Shown here piece after piece: positions 6,688 to 14,416 of a DNA stretch of 17,064 nt. The number at the start of each line of letters is the position of its first letter. The stretch's first letter is position 1. The notes under the pieces were generated by a model that was given only the letters and a program-made list of their open reading frames with translations, was not told the origin of the DNA and made no database searches. The DNA is from an uncultured Planctomycetaceae bacterium (lineage in GTDB: Bacteria; Planctomycetota; Planctomycetia; Planctomycetales; Planctomycetaceae). The position numbers and the translations under genes are program-made. The DNA lies in assembly GCA_903823545.1 (NCBI GenBank), contig CAIJTL010000563.1, positions 1 through 17,064 of the forward strand, written 5' to 3'.

Positions 6688-7893
6688 ATGACGACATTCG
6701 TTCGGCAGATGCTGGTGGCGGCGATGCTATTTGGTAGCAGCCTGGCCTTCTATGGTTGTGAGGTTCAGGACGACAAGCCGATTCCTAAGCTTGGTGGCGC
6801 GAGCGGTGCCACCTCCACCGCTCAGAAAGTTTCCTCGAAAGCCAATCAGCCTGCCGTGACAAGCGAGCTGTTTGGCAAGAACGAAAAAGGGGACGACATC
6901 CTTCAATACCGCCTGCGGAACAGCCACGGGATGAAAGTCAGCGTGCTCAACCTGGGTGCGATCATCACGTCCGTCGAAGTGCCTGATCGTGACGGCAAGT
7001 TCGACAACGTGACGTTGAACTTCCCCGACGTGATGTCATACCTCGTCAATGCTCCGTACTTTGGTGGCGTCTGCGGGCGCTATGCCAATCGCATTGCGAG
7101 GGGCAAATTCACACTCGACGGGACCGAGTACGAACTAGATGTGAACAACGGTTCTGGTCATCTGCATGGCGGCAAGATCGGACTGATGAAACGAATCTGG
7201 AAGTCCGAGGGGTTTCAAAACGATGAGGCCGTTGGCGTGAATCTGTGGTACATTAGCCCCGATGGCGAAGAAGGTTATCCCGGCAAGGTTAGGTTCGGCG
7301 TCGCGTACTCGCTGAACGATAAGAATGAGCTGCGCATTGAGTACCACGCTGAAACCGACAAGCCCACCGTGATCAACGTGACGAATCACGCCTACTGGAA
7401 TCTAGCCGGAGTGCCGGACGGTTCGATCCTCGACCACGAACTGACGCTGTCTTGCTCCAAGTATCTTCCGGTCGATGAGACGTCGATCCCGACGGGCGAA
7501 CTGGCGGATGTCTTGGGCACGCCGATGGACTTCCTCAAACCGGAGAAGATCGGCGCGAGGATTGACCAGACCGTTAATGGAGGCGGGGGCTACGATCACT
7601 GTTATGTGGTGGACGGCAAGGCCGGCAAACTGCGTCCGGCAGCGAAGATCGTCGAACCAAAGTCGGGCCGGGTGATGGAAATCTCCACGACCGAGCCGGG
7701 CATTCAGTTCTACACAGGAAACTTTCTGGACGGGACGCCCGCCACAGGCAACGCTGCCAAGCACGGCGCGTTCTGTCTGGAAGCACAGCACTTCCCGGAC
7801 TCACCGAACCGTCCTGAGTTCCCCTCCACAAGACTCAATCCCGGCGAAGCCTATACTCAGACGACTGTCCACAAGTTTTCGGTGGCCAAGTAG
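6688..7893 (+). CDS. galM: Aldose 1-epimerase (galactose mutarotase), lipoprotein form
   Basis: 401 residues. It interconverts alpha and beta anomers of aldoses such as galactose. The family core starts near residue 60 and carries the catalytic and binding residues expected from the Lactococcus enzyme: R134 in GRYANRIARGKF, H160 in HLHGG, H234 in TNHAYWNLAG, D303 in GYDHCYVV, and E365 in CLEAQHFPDSPN (general base). Unlike the usual cytoplasmic enzyme of about 340-350 residues, it has an N-terminal signal segment ending in LAFYGC with a lipidation cysteine at C24, then a Ser/Lys/Ala-rich linker of about 30 residues. It should therefore sit on a membrane facing the periplasm, perhaps acting on sugars released from polysaccharides. 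GAGG (6679-6682) precedes the ATG by five bases. No other galactose-pathway gene is nearby. Confidence 0.93.
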   Translation: MTTFVRQMLVAAMLFGSSLAFYGCEVQDDKPIPKLGGASGATSTAQKVSSKANQPAVTSELFGKNEKGDDILQYRLRNSHGMKVSVLNLGAIITSVEVPDRDGKFDNVTLNFPDVMSYLVNAPYFGGVCGRYANRIARGKFTLDGTEYELDVNNGSGHLHGGKIGLMKRIWKSEGFQNDEAVGVNLWYISPDGEEGYPGKVRFGVAYSLNDKNELRIEYHAETDKPTVINVTNHAYWNLAGVPDGSILDHELTLSCSKYLPVDETSIPTGELADVLGTPMDFLKPEKIGARIDQTVNGGGGYDHCYVVDGKAGKLRPAAKIVEPKSGRVMEISTTEPGIQFYTGNFLDGTPATGNAAKHGAFCLEAQHFPDSPNRPEFPSTRLNPGEAYTQTTVHKFSVAK

Positions 7894-8008
7894 AAGTTGT
7901 CACCGGAATGGCAAGGAACCCAGACATCTGCCCTCCCAAAACTGACCGAACTGAGCAGTTGATTCCCGGCACATCCCATCCAAACAAACTCCGTCTGGAG
8001 AATGCCCC

Positions 8009-8479
8009 ATGAAACGTCTCACACTGGTACTTGCCTATTTGGTCTCGATGAGCATGGCGATGACAAGAACAGCGTTCGCCGATCCACCCAAAACTGAGCC
8101 GAAGCCGGCAGCCTCCGCACCGAAAGGCTCAGAGATCGACACGTCCCCTGCCGCGCTGGAAGCTTTGGTCAAAGAGAAAGGCTCATCGCCGGAAGAACTG
8201 GAAGCGTTGGCCAATGTGCTGGAGAAAGCGTACGACAAGACTCAACCGCCGGAGTCGGTGCGGATGTTGATCGCGATTGCACGTGGTTCGCAAATGGGGC
8301 CAGGATTGGGTTGGTTCGGACCTGCCCAGGCGCGCTACTCGTGGGAGTGGCTTGCGAAGTTGCATGACGTGCCGATGTCCGAAGGGATCTCGGCGGAGGC
8401 GTTCAAAGGGAAGCCGCAGTTATTCCAACGGCTCGATCGCAACAAAGATGGACAAGTCGCCGCCGACGATCTCGATTAG
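8009..8479 (+). CDS. Exported EF-hand protein, probably truncated by an amber codon
   Basis: 156 residues. Signal peptide of about 25 residues (hydrophobic segment, probable cleavage after AFA). A helical middle contains the conserved-looking segment GSQMGPGLGWFGPAQARYSW (93-112), followed by one EF-hand loop at the end: D143-R-N-K-D-G-Q-V-A-A-D-D154, with Ca-ligand residues at loop positions 1, 3, 5 and 12. The frame stops at TAG (8477-8479), directly after DDLD, but continues with SDRNPYVQ...RMFRRID. From memory, larger Planctomycetes proteins of this type read DLDW-SDRNP here and go on to a redoxin/deiodinase-like domain; a single TGG to TAG change would explain the stop. GGAG (7997-8000) lies eight bases before the ATG. 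It is probably a pseudogene or a truncated Ca-binding protein; function unknown. Confidence 0.7.
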   Translation: MKRLTLVLAYLVSMSMAMTRTAFADPPKTEPKPAASAPKGSEIDTSPAALEALVKEKGSSPEELEALANVLEKAYDKTQPPESVRMLIAIARGSQMGPGLGWFGPAQARYSWEWLAKLHDVPMSEGISAEAFKGKPQLFQRLDRNKDGQVAADDLD

Positions 8480-8551
8480 TCTGATCGCAACCCGTACGTC
8501 CAAGGATCTTACATGATCAGCCGCATGTTTCGCCGCATCGACCAACAAGGG
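8480..8551 (+). pseudogene. In-frame continuation of the EF-hand gene beyond the amber stop
   Basis: Reading the same frame past TAG gives SDRNPYVQ, then a Met-rich helix with SRMFRRIDQQG. This looks like the helix leading into a second EF-hand. After DQQG the expected DG...E loop is not found (it reads ACGPEQES), so similarity to an EF-hand fades, perhaps through a deletion. The frame nevertheless stays open until TGA at 8678-8680, which overlaps the ATG of the next gene. The expected large downstream domain is absent. This is interpreted as a decayed 3' remnant; a sequencing error at 8477-8479 cannot be excluded. Confidence 0.5.
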
Positions 8552-8676
8552 GCCTGCGGTCCAGAACAAGAGTCAATTTTTCTAACACTAAACCCGCGCA
8601 CGATCGAAGACGATGGTCCGCGAAGCACGATCCAGATTTGTTTCAGTCTGTTCCATTTTTCACAGGAGACGACGTC

Positions 8677-9192
8677 ATGAAATTCGTGTTTGCTTCATTG
8701 GTATTGGGTAGCGCACTTCTCCTGGCCGATCCGGCCGACAAGCCCGCGCCCGGTTCGCTCGATGCCGCAGTCGAATCGTACGAGCATCTGGCGATTGTGC
8801 TCGTCGAGGTCCGTAAGACGGAAGACATGGTTGTTAAGTCGATCATTGCCCATCACCATCAAGCGGCACAGGAACACCTAAAAGCGGCTCGAGGTGGGAA
8901 GGATGTGCTGAAGCATCTCGAAGCGGCTGCGACCGAAGTGACCAACGTAGCGAACGAAGGGGACAAGCGAGTGCTTGCCATTCGCCAGCGATTGGCGAAG
9001 GCCGGGTCCACGCACCTCACCGATTCCGAAACCAAAGAAGATTACTTGTGGATCAACAGCAAAGAGAAAAAAGCCGTGCTCGCTGCCGCCAAGTCGATTG
9101 CTCAGCTCGGCGAGAAAGCCACTCCGGATCAAATCGCCGCCGCGGCGAAGAGCCTAGATGCGCTTTACCAAAAGGCGGTCATGCCGGAATAA
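8677..9192 (+). CDS. Small exported helical protein of unknown function
   Basis: 171 residues from the chosen start. A short signal peptide (KFVFASLVLGSALLLA, possible cleavage near residue 17) precedes a strongly alpha-helical mature protein. One helix carries a histidine cluster (AHHHQAAQEH), and several Ala/Lys/Glu-rich helices follow, with no Cys. The helical pattern could fit a four-helix bundle, and the His cluster could bind metal, but I recognise no family and do not claim a function. The start at 8677 is supported by AGGAG (8664-8668), eight bases upstream; an in-frame ATG at 8638 would put 13 unrelated residues in front of the signal peptide. The ATG overlaps the TGA that ends the read-through frame of the EF-hand gene (ATGA), so the two may once have been translationally coupled. 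Confidence 0.75.
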   Translation: MKFVFASLVLGSALLLADPADKPAPGSLDAAVESYEHLAIVLVEVRKTEDMVVKSIIAHHHQAAQEHLKAARGGKDVLKHLEAAATEVTNVANEGDKRVLAIRQRLAKAGSTHLTDSETKEDYLWINSKEKKAVLAAAKSIAQLGEKATPDQIAAAAKSLDALYQKAVMPE

Positions 9193-9201
9193 GGCAGTCT
9201 T

Positions 9202-9252
9202 AGTAGGTTGGGAGTCCATACCGATCAGGTCGGGACAGGCCCCCAACCTACT
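9202..9252. repeat. Inverted repeat with 11-bp perfect arms
   Basis: AGTAGGTTGGG (9202-9212) and CCCAACCTACT (9242-9252) are perfect inverted arms around a 29-base spacer, in the short gap before the ASPIC/UnbV gene. After the right arm the sequence is TTTAGTCG, a poor T run. It could act as a weak terminator for the preceding gene, but the motif looks more like a dispersed intergenic palindrome of the kind found in many copies in some genomes. Only one copy is seen in this window. Confidence 0.5.
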
Positions 9253-9284
9253 TTAGTCGTAGATTTGCTGCTTAGGTCTCATTG

Positions 9285-11048
9285 ATGTGCAGAACTTGGT
9301 CGGTTGTGGTTTTCGTCATGCTGTGGGGATCGGGCTGTGGTCCTGTGATCCCTTCGTCAACGGTGAGGCTGGACGAACAGAGTTCGTCCGACGCGATCAA
9401 TGGCGTGCAGAAGCCGTCACCGATTGGCAGTCACCTTCCTTCTGTTAAGGATGGTGAGGCTTGGTTCGTCAATGTGGCGGATAAAGCGGGCCTCTCAACC
9501 GTTCTGCACTGCGGCGGAACAGACAAGAATCACATTCTCGAGTCCGTTGGCTCAGGTTGCGCTTGGATTGATTTCGATGAAGATGGCCTGCTTGACCTGT
9601 TTCTGGTGAATGCCTGGGCTTTGGATGACAGCCCGCGACGAGTTCGTGAAAAGGCGCGCAATGTACTTTACCGAAACATGGGGCAGGGACGATTCGAAGA
9701 TGTGACGGCTCAGGCTGGCGTCGGCGGTGACGACTGGGGTTGTGGTGTATGTGCTGCGGACTTCGACAACGATGGTCACGTCGACTTGTATGTGACGAAC
9801 TTTGGCTCGAATCGTCTGTATCGAAATCAGGGCAACGGCAAGTTTGAGGAAGTCGCCGAACGTACTGGCGTAGCCACGCCAGGTTGGAGCACGGGAGCAA
9901 CTTTCTTCGATGCTGATGGTGACGGGTGGCTGGATTTGTACGTTGTAAAGTACATCGAATGCACGTTCGATGATGTCCTGCGGGCCGAGCGGACCACGGT
10001 CTGGCAAAGCACCGCCAAGGTCATGGCCGGTCCGTTCGGGTTGCGAGGAGGTAAAGACCGTTTCTTTCACAACAACCGTGACGGAACTTTCTCAGACACG
10101 ACCGACCAAGTGGGCATGACGGACACGGCTGAATCCTACGGGCTGGGAATCGTGGCCTCGGATCTTGATAGCGACGGCGACGTTGATGTGTATGTCGCCA
10201 ATGACTCGAACCCGAACTTCCTGTATCGCAACGACGGCCACGGAATGTTTACTGAGATCGGTGGCTTCAGTGGTTCCAGCGTGACCGCGGACGGGCGACC
10301 TCAGGGGAGCATGGGTGTCGATGCGGCCGACTTCGACGGAGATGGCTTGCAGGAACTCATTGTCGCCAACTTCGCGCAAGACTTCTGCACGCTCTACAAG
10401 AACGAAGGCCAATTGTTTTTCACCGACATCAGCGCCGCTCAACACATGAAAGAGTTCACTTACGCTCAAATGAGTTGGGGCTGCGCCTTTTTCGATTACG
10501 ACCTCGACACCAAACTCGATTTGCTGATCCTTAACGGCCACATTTATCCGCAAGTCGAGGCGTATCCGGCGTTGCACGAAACCTACAAACAACTCCCCAC
10601 GCTACTACATAACGTGGGTGGCAGACTGCATGAGGTCTCGCGGCAAGCCGGTCCAGGTCTGCAACTGGCCGAGTCCATGCGCGGCCTCGCGGTTGGCGAC
10701 TACGACAATGACGGCAAACCGGATCTGCTCATTACGGCAATGGACGCTCGACCGCTACTGCTCCACAACGATACGGCTACCAGCGGCCATTGGGTCAAAG
10801 TCCGCTTGCTGAACCGATACGGGAGCCCCGCGATCAACGCCACCGCGCGCTTGACGTCCGGTAGCATCACACAATGGCGCGAGGTGCGGAGCGGGTCCAC
10901 CTATTGCTCGCAGAACAGCTTCGACTTGCATTTCGGTTTGGGCAACGCCTCGGAAGTCCAAATGTTGGAGATTCACTGGCCCAGCGGCCGAACCTCCGTC
11001 CAACGAGCGTTGGCTGTCGACCAGACTCACGTTTTTCGCGAACCATGA
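9285..11048 (+). CDS. CRTAC1-type FG-GAP repeat / ASPIC-UnbV lipoprotein
   Basis: 587 residues. A hydrophobic N-terminus ends in GSGC (C18), an imperfect lipobox, so export and probable lipidation are inferred. Seven FG-GAP/VCBS-type Ca-binding repeats follow, each with a D-x-D-x-D-G-x-x-D-L-like loop: DFDEDG (96), DFDNDG (159), DADGDG (209), DLDSDG (293), DFDGDG (349), DYDLDT (404), DYDNDG (472). They should form a beta-propeller. The C-terminus (about 516-582) is an ASPIC/UnbV domain: SPAINATARLTSG, REVRSGSTYCSQ, LHFGLG, EIHWPSG. Members of this family are extracellular and abundant in Planctomycetes, and their role is mostly unknown. The start at 9285 is chosen over the TTG at 9282; the ribosome binding site is weak (TAGG at 9273-9276). 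The TGA stop overlaps an ATG at 11045 of the next reading frame. Confidence 0.9.
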   Translation: MCRTWSVVVFVMLWGSGCGPVIPSSTVRLDEQSSSDAINGVQKPSPIGSHLPSVKDGEAWFVNVADKAGLSTVLHCGGTDKNHILESVGSGCAWIDFDEDGLLDLFLVNAWALDDSPRRVREKARNVLYRNMGQGRFEDVTAQAGVGGDDWGCGVCAADFDNDGHVDLYVTNFGSNRLYRNQGNGKFEEVAERTGVATPGWSTGATFFDADGDGWLDLYVVKYIECTFDDVLRAERTTVWQSTAKVMAGPFGLRGGKDRFFHNNRDGTFSDTTDQVGMTDTAESYGLGIVASDLDSDGDVDVYVANDSNPNFLYRNDGHGMFTEIGGFSGSSVTADGRPQGSMGVDAADFDGDGLQELIVANFAQDFCTLYKNEGQLFFTDISAAQHMKEFTYAQMSWGCAFFDYDLDTKLDLLILNGHIYPQVEAYPALHETYKQLPTLLHNVGGRLHEVSRQAGPGLQLAESMRGLAVGDYDNDGKPDLLITAMDARPLLLHNDTATSGHWVKVRLLNRYGSPAINATARLTSGSITQWREVRSGSTYCSQNSFDLHFGLGNASEVQMLEIHWPSGRTSVQRALAVDQTHVFREP

Positions 11049-11101
11049 CGCTGGTAATTTTACTTGAGGATTTTAACCGCTCCGAAAGAAGGAAAATCAC
11101 G

Positions 11102-11653
11102 ATGCCTCACATCAACCTGCCTGATGGCGAACCGGGAATAATTGGTCCATTAACGGCCTATCGTGAAACCGAGAAGCCATTGGATGACCTTGCCAATGTC
11201 CTGATGTGTGGCCCATCGTCGTTGACCAGAGCTGAGCGCGAAGTCATTGCGACCTACGTTTCAAACGGCAACGAGTGTTATTTTTGCACGAACTCGCACG
11301 CGGCAACTGCTCGCCATTTACTGGGCAGCGATTGCAGCCTCATGGGCGAAATCTTGCAGGACGTGATGACTGTGAATATTGACGAAAAACTGCGTGCCTT
11401 GTTGATCATCGCAGGCAAGGTTCGCCAAAACGGACGGCTGGTGACAGACGAAGACGTCCAAAGAGCTCGCACAGCCGGGGCTGATGACAAGGCCATCCAT
11501 GACACGGTACTGATCGCGGCCATGTTTTGTATGTTCAATCGGTATGTTGATGGACTCGCAACATGGGCGCCGCGTGATCCGGAAGTTTATGAGGCGATCG
11601 GAGTTCGAATCGCGACCAAGGGGTATGGCAGCCGATTCCGCGAAAACCCATGA
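11102..11653 (+). CDS. Single-domain AhpD-like (carboxymuconolactone decarboxylase family, peroxidase-related) protein
   Basis: 183 residues with no signal peptide, so predicted cytoplasmic. The redox motif is NE-C59-YF-C62-TNS-H66, with the His four residues after the second Cys exactly as in AhpD, preceded by LTRAEREVIATYVS as in peroxidase-related CMD proteins. The family uses the CxxC pair for thiol-dependent peroxide reduction or related chemistry; the true substrate here is unknown. The start at 11102 is supported by AAGGA (11089-11093), eight bases upstream, and by the usual family beginning MPHI-LP. An in-frame ATG at 11045 overlaps the preceding stop codon (ATGA) and would add 19 residues, so translational coupling is possible. 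It is the fourth AhpD-fold gene in the window, but its motif spacing differs from the three tandem ones. It converges on fusA with 26 bases between the stop codons. Confidence 0.88.
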   Translation: MPHINLPDGEPGIIGPLTAYRETEKPLDDLANVLMCGPSSLTRAEREVIATYVSNGNECYFCTNSHAATARHLLGSDCSLMGEILQDVMTVNIDEKLRALLIIAGKVRQNGRLVTDEDVQRARTAGADDKAIHDTVLIAAMFCMFNRYVDGLATWAPRDPEVYEAIGVRIATKGYGSRFRENP

Positions 11654-11679
11654 GCTCAATTCCCAATAATCACTTTGGG

Positions 11680-13773
11680 TTACCACATCTTTTCAAGTAC
11701 TTCGGGTGGCGCTTCTGCGTAGTTCAATGGCTCCATTGAATACGACGCTCTTCCCTGCGAGATGCCTCGTACTTGAGTTGAATAACCAAACATCTTGGCC
11801 AGAGCGACTTCTGCCTCAATGACCCAAAGACGTCCACGATTTTCAGTGCGGACGACGGTGGCCCTGCGAGCGTTTAGGTCGGCTTGTACATTTCCAATGA
11901 ACTCTTCTGGTGTGACGACTTCCAGTTTCATGACAGGCTCGAGTAGCACACACCCAGCTTTCTCTAAACCTTCGGAAACGGCTTTGGCTGCTGCTGCCGT
12001 CAGCACGACATCGTTAGCGTCACCTTCCTTGTAGTCCACGCCGATGATGGTGAAACGGACTCGCATTAAGGGGTTACCATACATGCCTCCGGCGTTTGCT
12101 CCTTCTTCGACGGCTTGTTCCAAAATCGGAACTAAGGAGGCAGCAAGATCGCTTGGCTTCAATTTGTTTTGGACGCAAACCGCCTCTTCACCTTCATACG
12201 GCTCTACTCGCAAACGGACTCTTGCTGTGTGAACTGCGGCACCGACTTGTCGCGAAAACTCCCCTTCGACTTCAACCGATTTTCGAACGGTTTCGCGATA
12301 ACTCACTCGCGGTTTGTGCACACGCACTTTAACGGCGAACTCGCGTTCCATGCGGTCCTTGATGACCTCCAGATGCAGTTCGCCCATGCCGCTAACGAGA
12401 GTCTCGCCTGTCTCTTCGTTGATCCGGACCTTGAAAGTAGGATCTTGCTTGGCGAGCCGTCTGAGCGTCTCTTCTAACTTCTTGCGTTCCGCACTTGAGT
12501 CGGGCTCGACGGCCATGGAAATGACCGCCTCAGGAAAGCTGATCTTTTCCAACATGATTGGCTGTTGAGTGGCACAAAGAGTGTCTCCGGTAAAGACTTC
12601 CTTTGGGCCAATCGCGCCGACGATATCGCCAGCATACGCCTCGTCTGTTTCGATCTTTTCACGTGAGTCTGCCTGGACCCGCCAGATTTGGCTGATGAGT
12701 TCCTTCGTGTTCGTCCGCGGGTTCAGAACCTTAGAGCCACTCTTGAGGGTACCGGAGTAGATTCGCACGAAGCAGAGGTCGCCGTGTTTGTCAGCTTGAA
12801 TCTTAAAGATCAAACCGCTGAAGGGTTCGTCCGGCGAGGTTTTGCGCTTCTCGACCTTTGTTGATTGAGAACCCTTTTTACCGACGAACGGAACTCCTTC
12901 AACAGGTGGGCGATCGAGTGGAGAGGGGAGGTAGTCAACGACTGCGTCCATGACTGGCTGCACGCCGATGTAACGTAGCGAAGTGCCACAAAATGTCGGA
13001 AAGAATTGTCGATCGATCGTCCCTTTGCGCACTAGGCGGCGAATAGTTTCCTCAGATAACTCCTGCGTTTCCAAGTATTGCTCAATCGCTTGTTCGTCGA
13101 GTTCAGCGACTGTTTCGACTAACTTTTGCCGCCATAGCTGAGCCTCAACAAGCATCTCTGGCGGAATTTCGCGTTCTTCATACTTGGTGCCAAGCGTCTC
13201 GACATCGAAGTACAACGCTTTCATCCGCACTAGATCAATGATCCCTTTAAAACAATTCTCGTCGGGCGGTGACCCAGCTCCGATTGGTATCTGCAGAGCC
13301 AGCGGAGTGGCATGCAAACGGCTTTTGATGTCTTCTAAAACGGTTTCAAAATTGGCGCCGACACGATCCATTTTGTTCACAAAACAAATTCGCGGGACGT
13401 TGTATCGATCTGCTTGCCGCCAGACAGTTTCACTCTGTGCCTCAACGCCATCGACTCCACTGAAAACGACAACACCGCCGTCAAGGACTCGCAGGCTGCG
13501 TTCAACTTCAGCGGTGAAGTCAACGTGCCCTGGAGTGTCAATGATGTTGATCGTTGACTTCTTCCATTGGCAGGTAATGGCCGCGGAATAGATGGTGATA
13601 CCCCGACGGGCTTCATCCGGGTCAAAGTCTGTAATGGTGGTGCCGTCATCGACATTTCCCATTCGATGCGAGGCACCAGCGTAGTACAAAATTCGTTCGG
13701 TCGTTGTGGTCTTGCCGGCATCAATGTGTGCGATGATGCCGATATTGCGAATGGCGTTAATATCGTACGGCAT
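11680..13773 (-). CDS. fusA: Translation elongation factor G
   Basis: 697 residues, the usual EF-G length. This GTPase drives ribosomal translocation and, with RRF, recycling. GTPase motifs: AHIDAGKTT (15-23), RRGITI (56-61), DTPGHVDF (79-86), NKMD (133-136). Domains II-V follow, with [19 protein letters not shown] and GRASYSME as expected. Gapless alignment from VLLEP back to the domain IV tip puts K582 where E. coli EF-G has His583 (YKEGDAND in place of YHDVDSSE), which is unusual; [10 protein letters not shown] also differs from the common RGITITSAAT. The gene follows rpsL and rpsG in the str order, so it is the operon copy. Planctomycetes often carry several divergent EF-G genes, and this could be a spd-type subfamily member. 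The start at 13773 is chosen for GGGAG at 13779-13783; an upstream ATG at 13809 lies within a hairpin. Confidence 0.96.
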   Translation of the reverse strand: MPYDINAIRNIGIIAHIDAGKTTTTERILYYAGASHRMGNVDDGTTITDFDPDEARRGITIYSAAITCQWKKSTINIIDTPGHVDFTAEVERSLRVLDGGVVVFSGVDGVEAQSETVWRQADRYNVPRICFVNKMDRVGANFETVLEDIKSRLHATPLALQIPIGAGSPPDENCFKGIIDLVRMKALYFDVETLGTKYEEREIPPEMLVEAQLWRQKLVETVAELDEQAIEQYLETQELSEETIRRLVRKGTIDRQFFPTFCGTSLRYIGVQPVMDAVVDYLPSPLDRPPVEGVPFVGKKGSQSTKVEKRKTSPDEPFSGLIFKIQADKHGDLCFVRIYSGTLKSGSKVLNPRTNTKELISQIWRVQADSREKIETDEAYAGDIVGAIGPKEVFTGDTLCATQQPIMLEKISFPEAVISMAVEPDSSAERKKLEETLRRLAKQDPTFKVRINEETGETLVSGMGELHLEVIKDRMEREFAVKVRVHKPRVSYRETVRKSVEVEGEFSRQVGAAVHTARVRLRVEPYEGEEAVCVQNKLKPSDLAASLVPILEQAVEEGANAGGMYGNPLMRVRFTIIGVDYKEGDANDVVLTAAAAKAVSEGLEKAGCVLLEPVMKLEVVTPEEFIGNVQADLNARRATVVRTENRGRLWVIEAEVALAKMFGYSTQVRGISQGRASYSMEPLNYAEAPPEVLEKMW

Positions 13774-13790
13774 GTTGACTCCCGACGACG

Positions 13791-13822
13791 AAAACCCCGC
13801 CAGCCTCAAGCCAACGGGGTTT
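13791..13822 (-). terminator. Terminator-like hairpin just before fusA
   Basis: AAACCCCG (13792-13799) and CGGGGTTT (13815-13822) form an 8-bp stem around 15 bases. In the direction of transcription (- strand) the stem ends in CGGGGTTTT, then TCGTC. It ends about eight bases before the fusA ribosome binding site. It could be a second terminator or attenuator, or it could affect fusA translation. Confidence 0.45.
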
Positions 13823-13839
13823 CATTACATGTACCAATG

Positions 13840-13886
13840 AAAAACAGCGCGTGACGCCCGAACAAAGTCGGACACCACGCGCTGTT
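13840..13886 (-). terminator. Intrinsic terminator between rpsG and fusA
   Basis: AACAGCGCGTG (13843-13853) and CACGCGCTGTT (13876-13886) form a perfect 11-bp GC-rich stem. The loop contains a smaller CCGA/TCGG stem (13858-13861 with 13868-13871). Read on the - strand, the stem runs directly into TTTTT (13844-13840), the classical Rho-independent terminator layout. It starts 16 bases after the rpsG stop codon, so it should end or attenuate the rpoC-rpsL-rpsG transcript before fusA. Confidence 0.65.
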
Positions 13887-13901
13887 GTGATCGTTTTGCA
13901 A

Positions 13902-14375
13902 CTACCAAGCGAAGTGAGCAAAAGCCTTATTCGCGTCAGCCATGCGGTGCACGTTTTCGCGAGTAGTCATTGCGGTTCCTTCGCGTCGGTATGCGGCAAG
14001 CAACTCTTCAGCCAATCGCATATCCATCGGTCGGCCCTTCTTGCCACGAGCAGCCGCCAGGATCCAGCGGATTGCAAGTGTCTGGCGTCGCTTTGGGTTT
14101 ACCGAGGTCGGAACTTGATAATTCGCACCGCCGACTCGACGTGATCGAACCTCGATAGCCGGCTTGACATTGTCTACTGCAGCCAAAAAAACATTAATTG
14201 GCTCTTCGTCCGGCAGCTTCTTCTTAATGACGTCCAACGCGGAGTAGAAGACAATCTGCGCGACACTCTTTTTCCCGTCGTGCATCAAGCAGTTAATAAA
14301 CTTGGACGCTAACACCGAACCGCAACGTGGGTCAGGCTTCAGTTGCTTCTCACTTGCTGTGAACCGCTTGGCCAT
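13902..14375 (-). CDS. rpsG: 30S ribosomal protein S7
   Basis: 157 residues, the normal length. S7 nucleates assembly of the 30S head by binding the 3' major domain of 16S rRNA and lies by the E site. Family signatures: [13 protein letters not shown] (about 24-36), [35 protein letters not shown], and the C-terminal [13 protein letters not shown]. The start at 14375 gives the canonical [10 protein letters not shown] beginning; GGAG (14385-14388) lies nine bases upstream. A longer in-frame reading from 14477 adds 34 unrelated residues. It is second in the rpsL-rpsG-fusA series. The 104-base leader shared with rpsL's end contains alternative stems (see the separate entry), a place where S7 autoregulation acts in E. 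coli. Confidence 0.97.
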   Translation of the reverse strand: MAKRFTASEKQLKPDPRCGSVLASKFINCLMHDGKKSVAQIVFYSALDVIKKKLPDEEPINVFLAAVDNVKPAIEVRSRRVGGANYQVPTSVNPKRRQTLAIRWILAAARGKKGRPMDMRLAEELLAAYRREGTAMTTRENVHRMADANKAFAHFAW

Positions 14376-14416
14376 CGAAGAATACTCCGGAAACTTCTCG
14401 CTATGTGTATGAACTA

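Noticed and set aside
8477..8479. Programmed TAG read-through or recoding in the EF-hand gene
   Set aside because: The sequence after the RRID segment does not look like conserved protein and the expected second EF-hand is damaged, so decay is simpler. Kept only as a question in the findings.
11662..11679. CCCAA / TTGGG hairpin between the convergent AhpD-like gene and fusA as a bidirectional terminator
   Set aside because: The stem has only five pairs and there is no T run on either strand.
13184..13591. Open frame of 135 codons on the + strand opposite fusA
   Set aside because: It lies entirely antisense to a well-conserved gene, has no recognisable motif, and is explained by codon bias of fusA.
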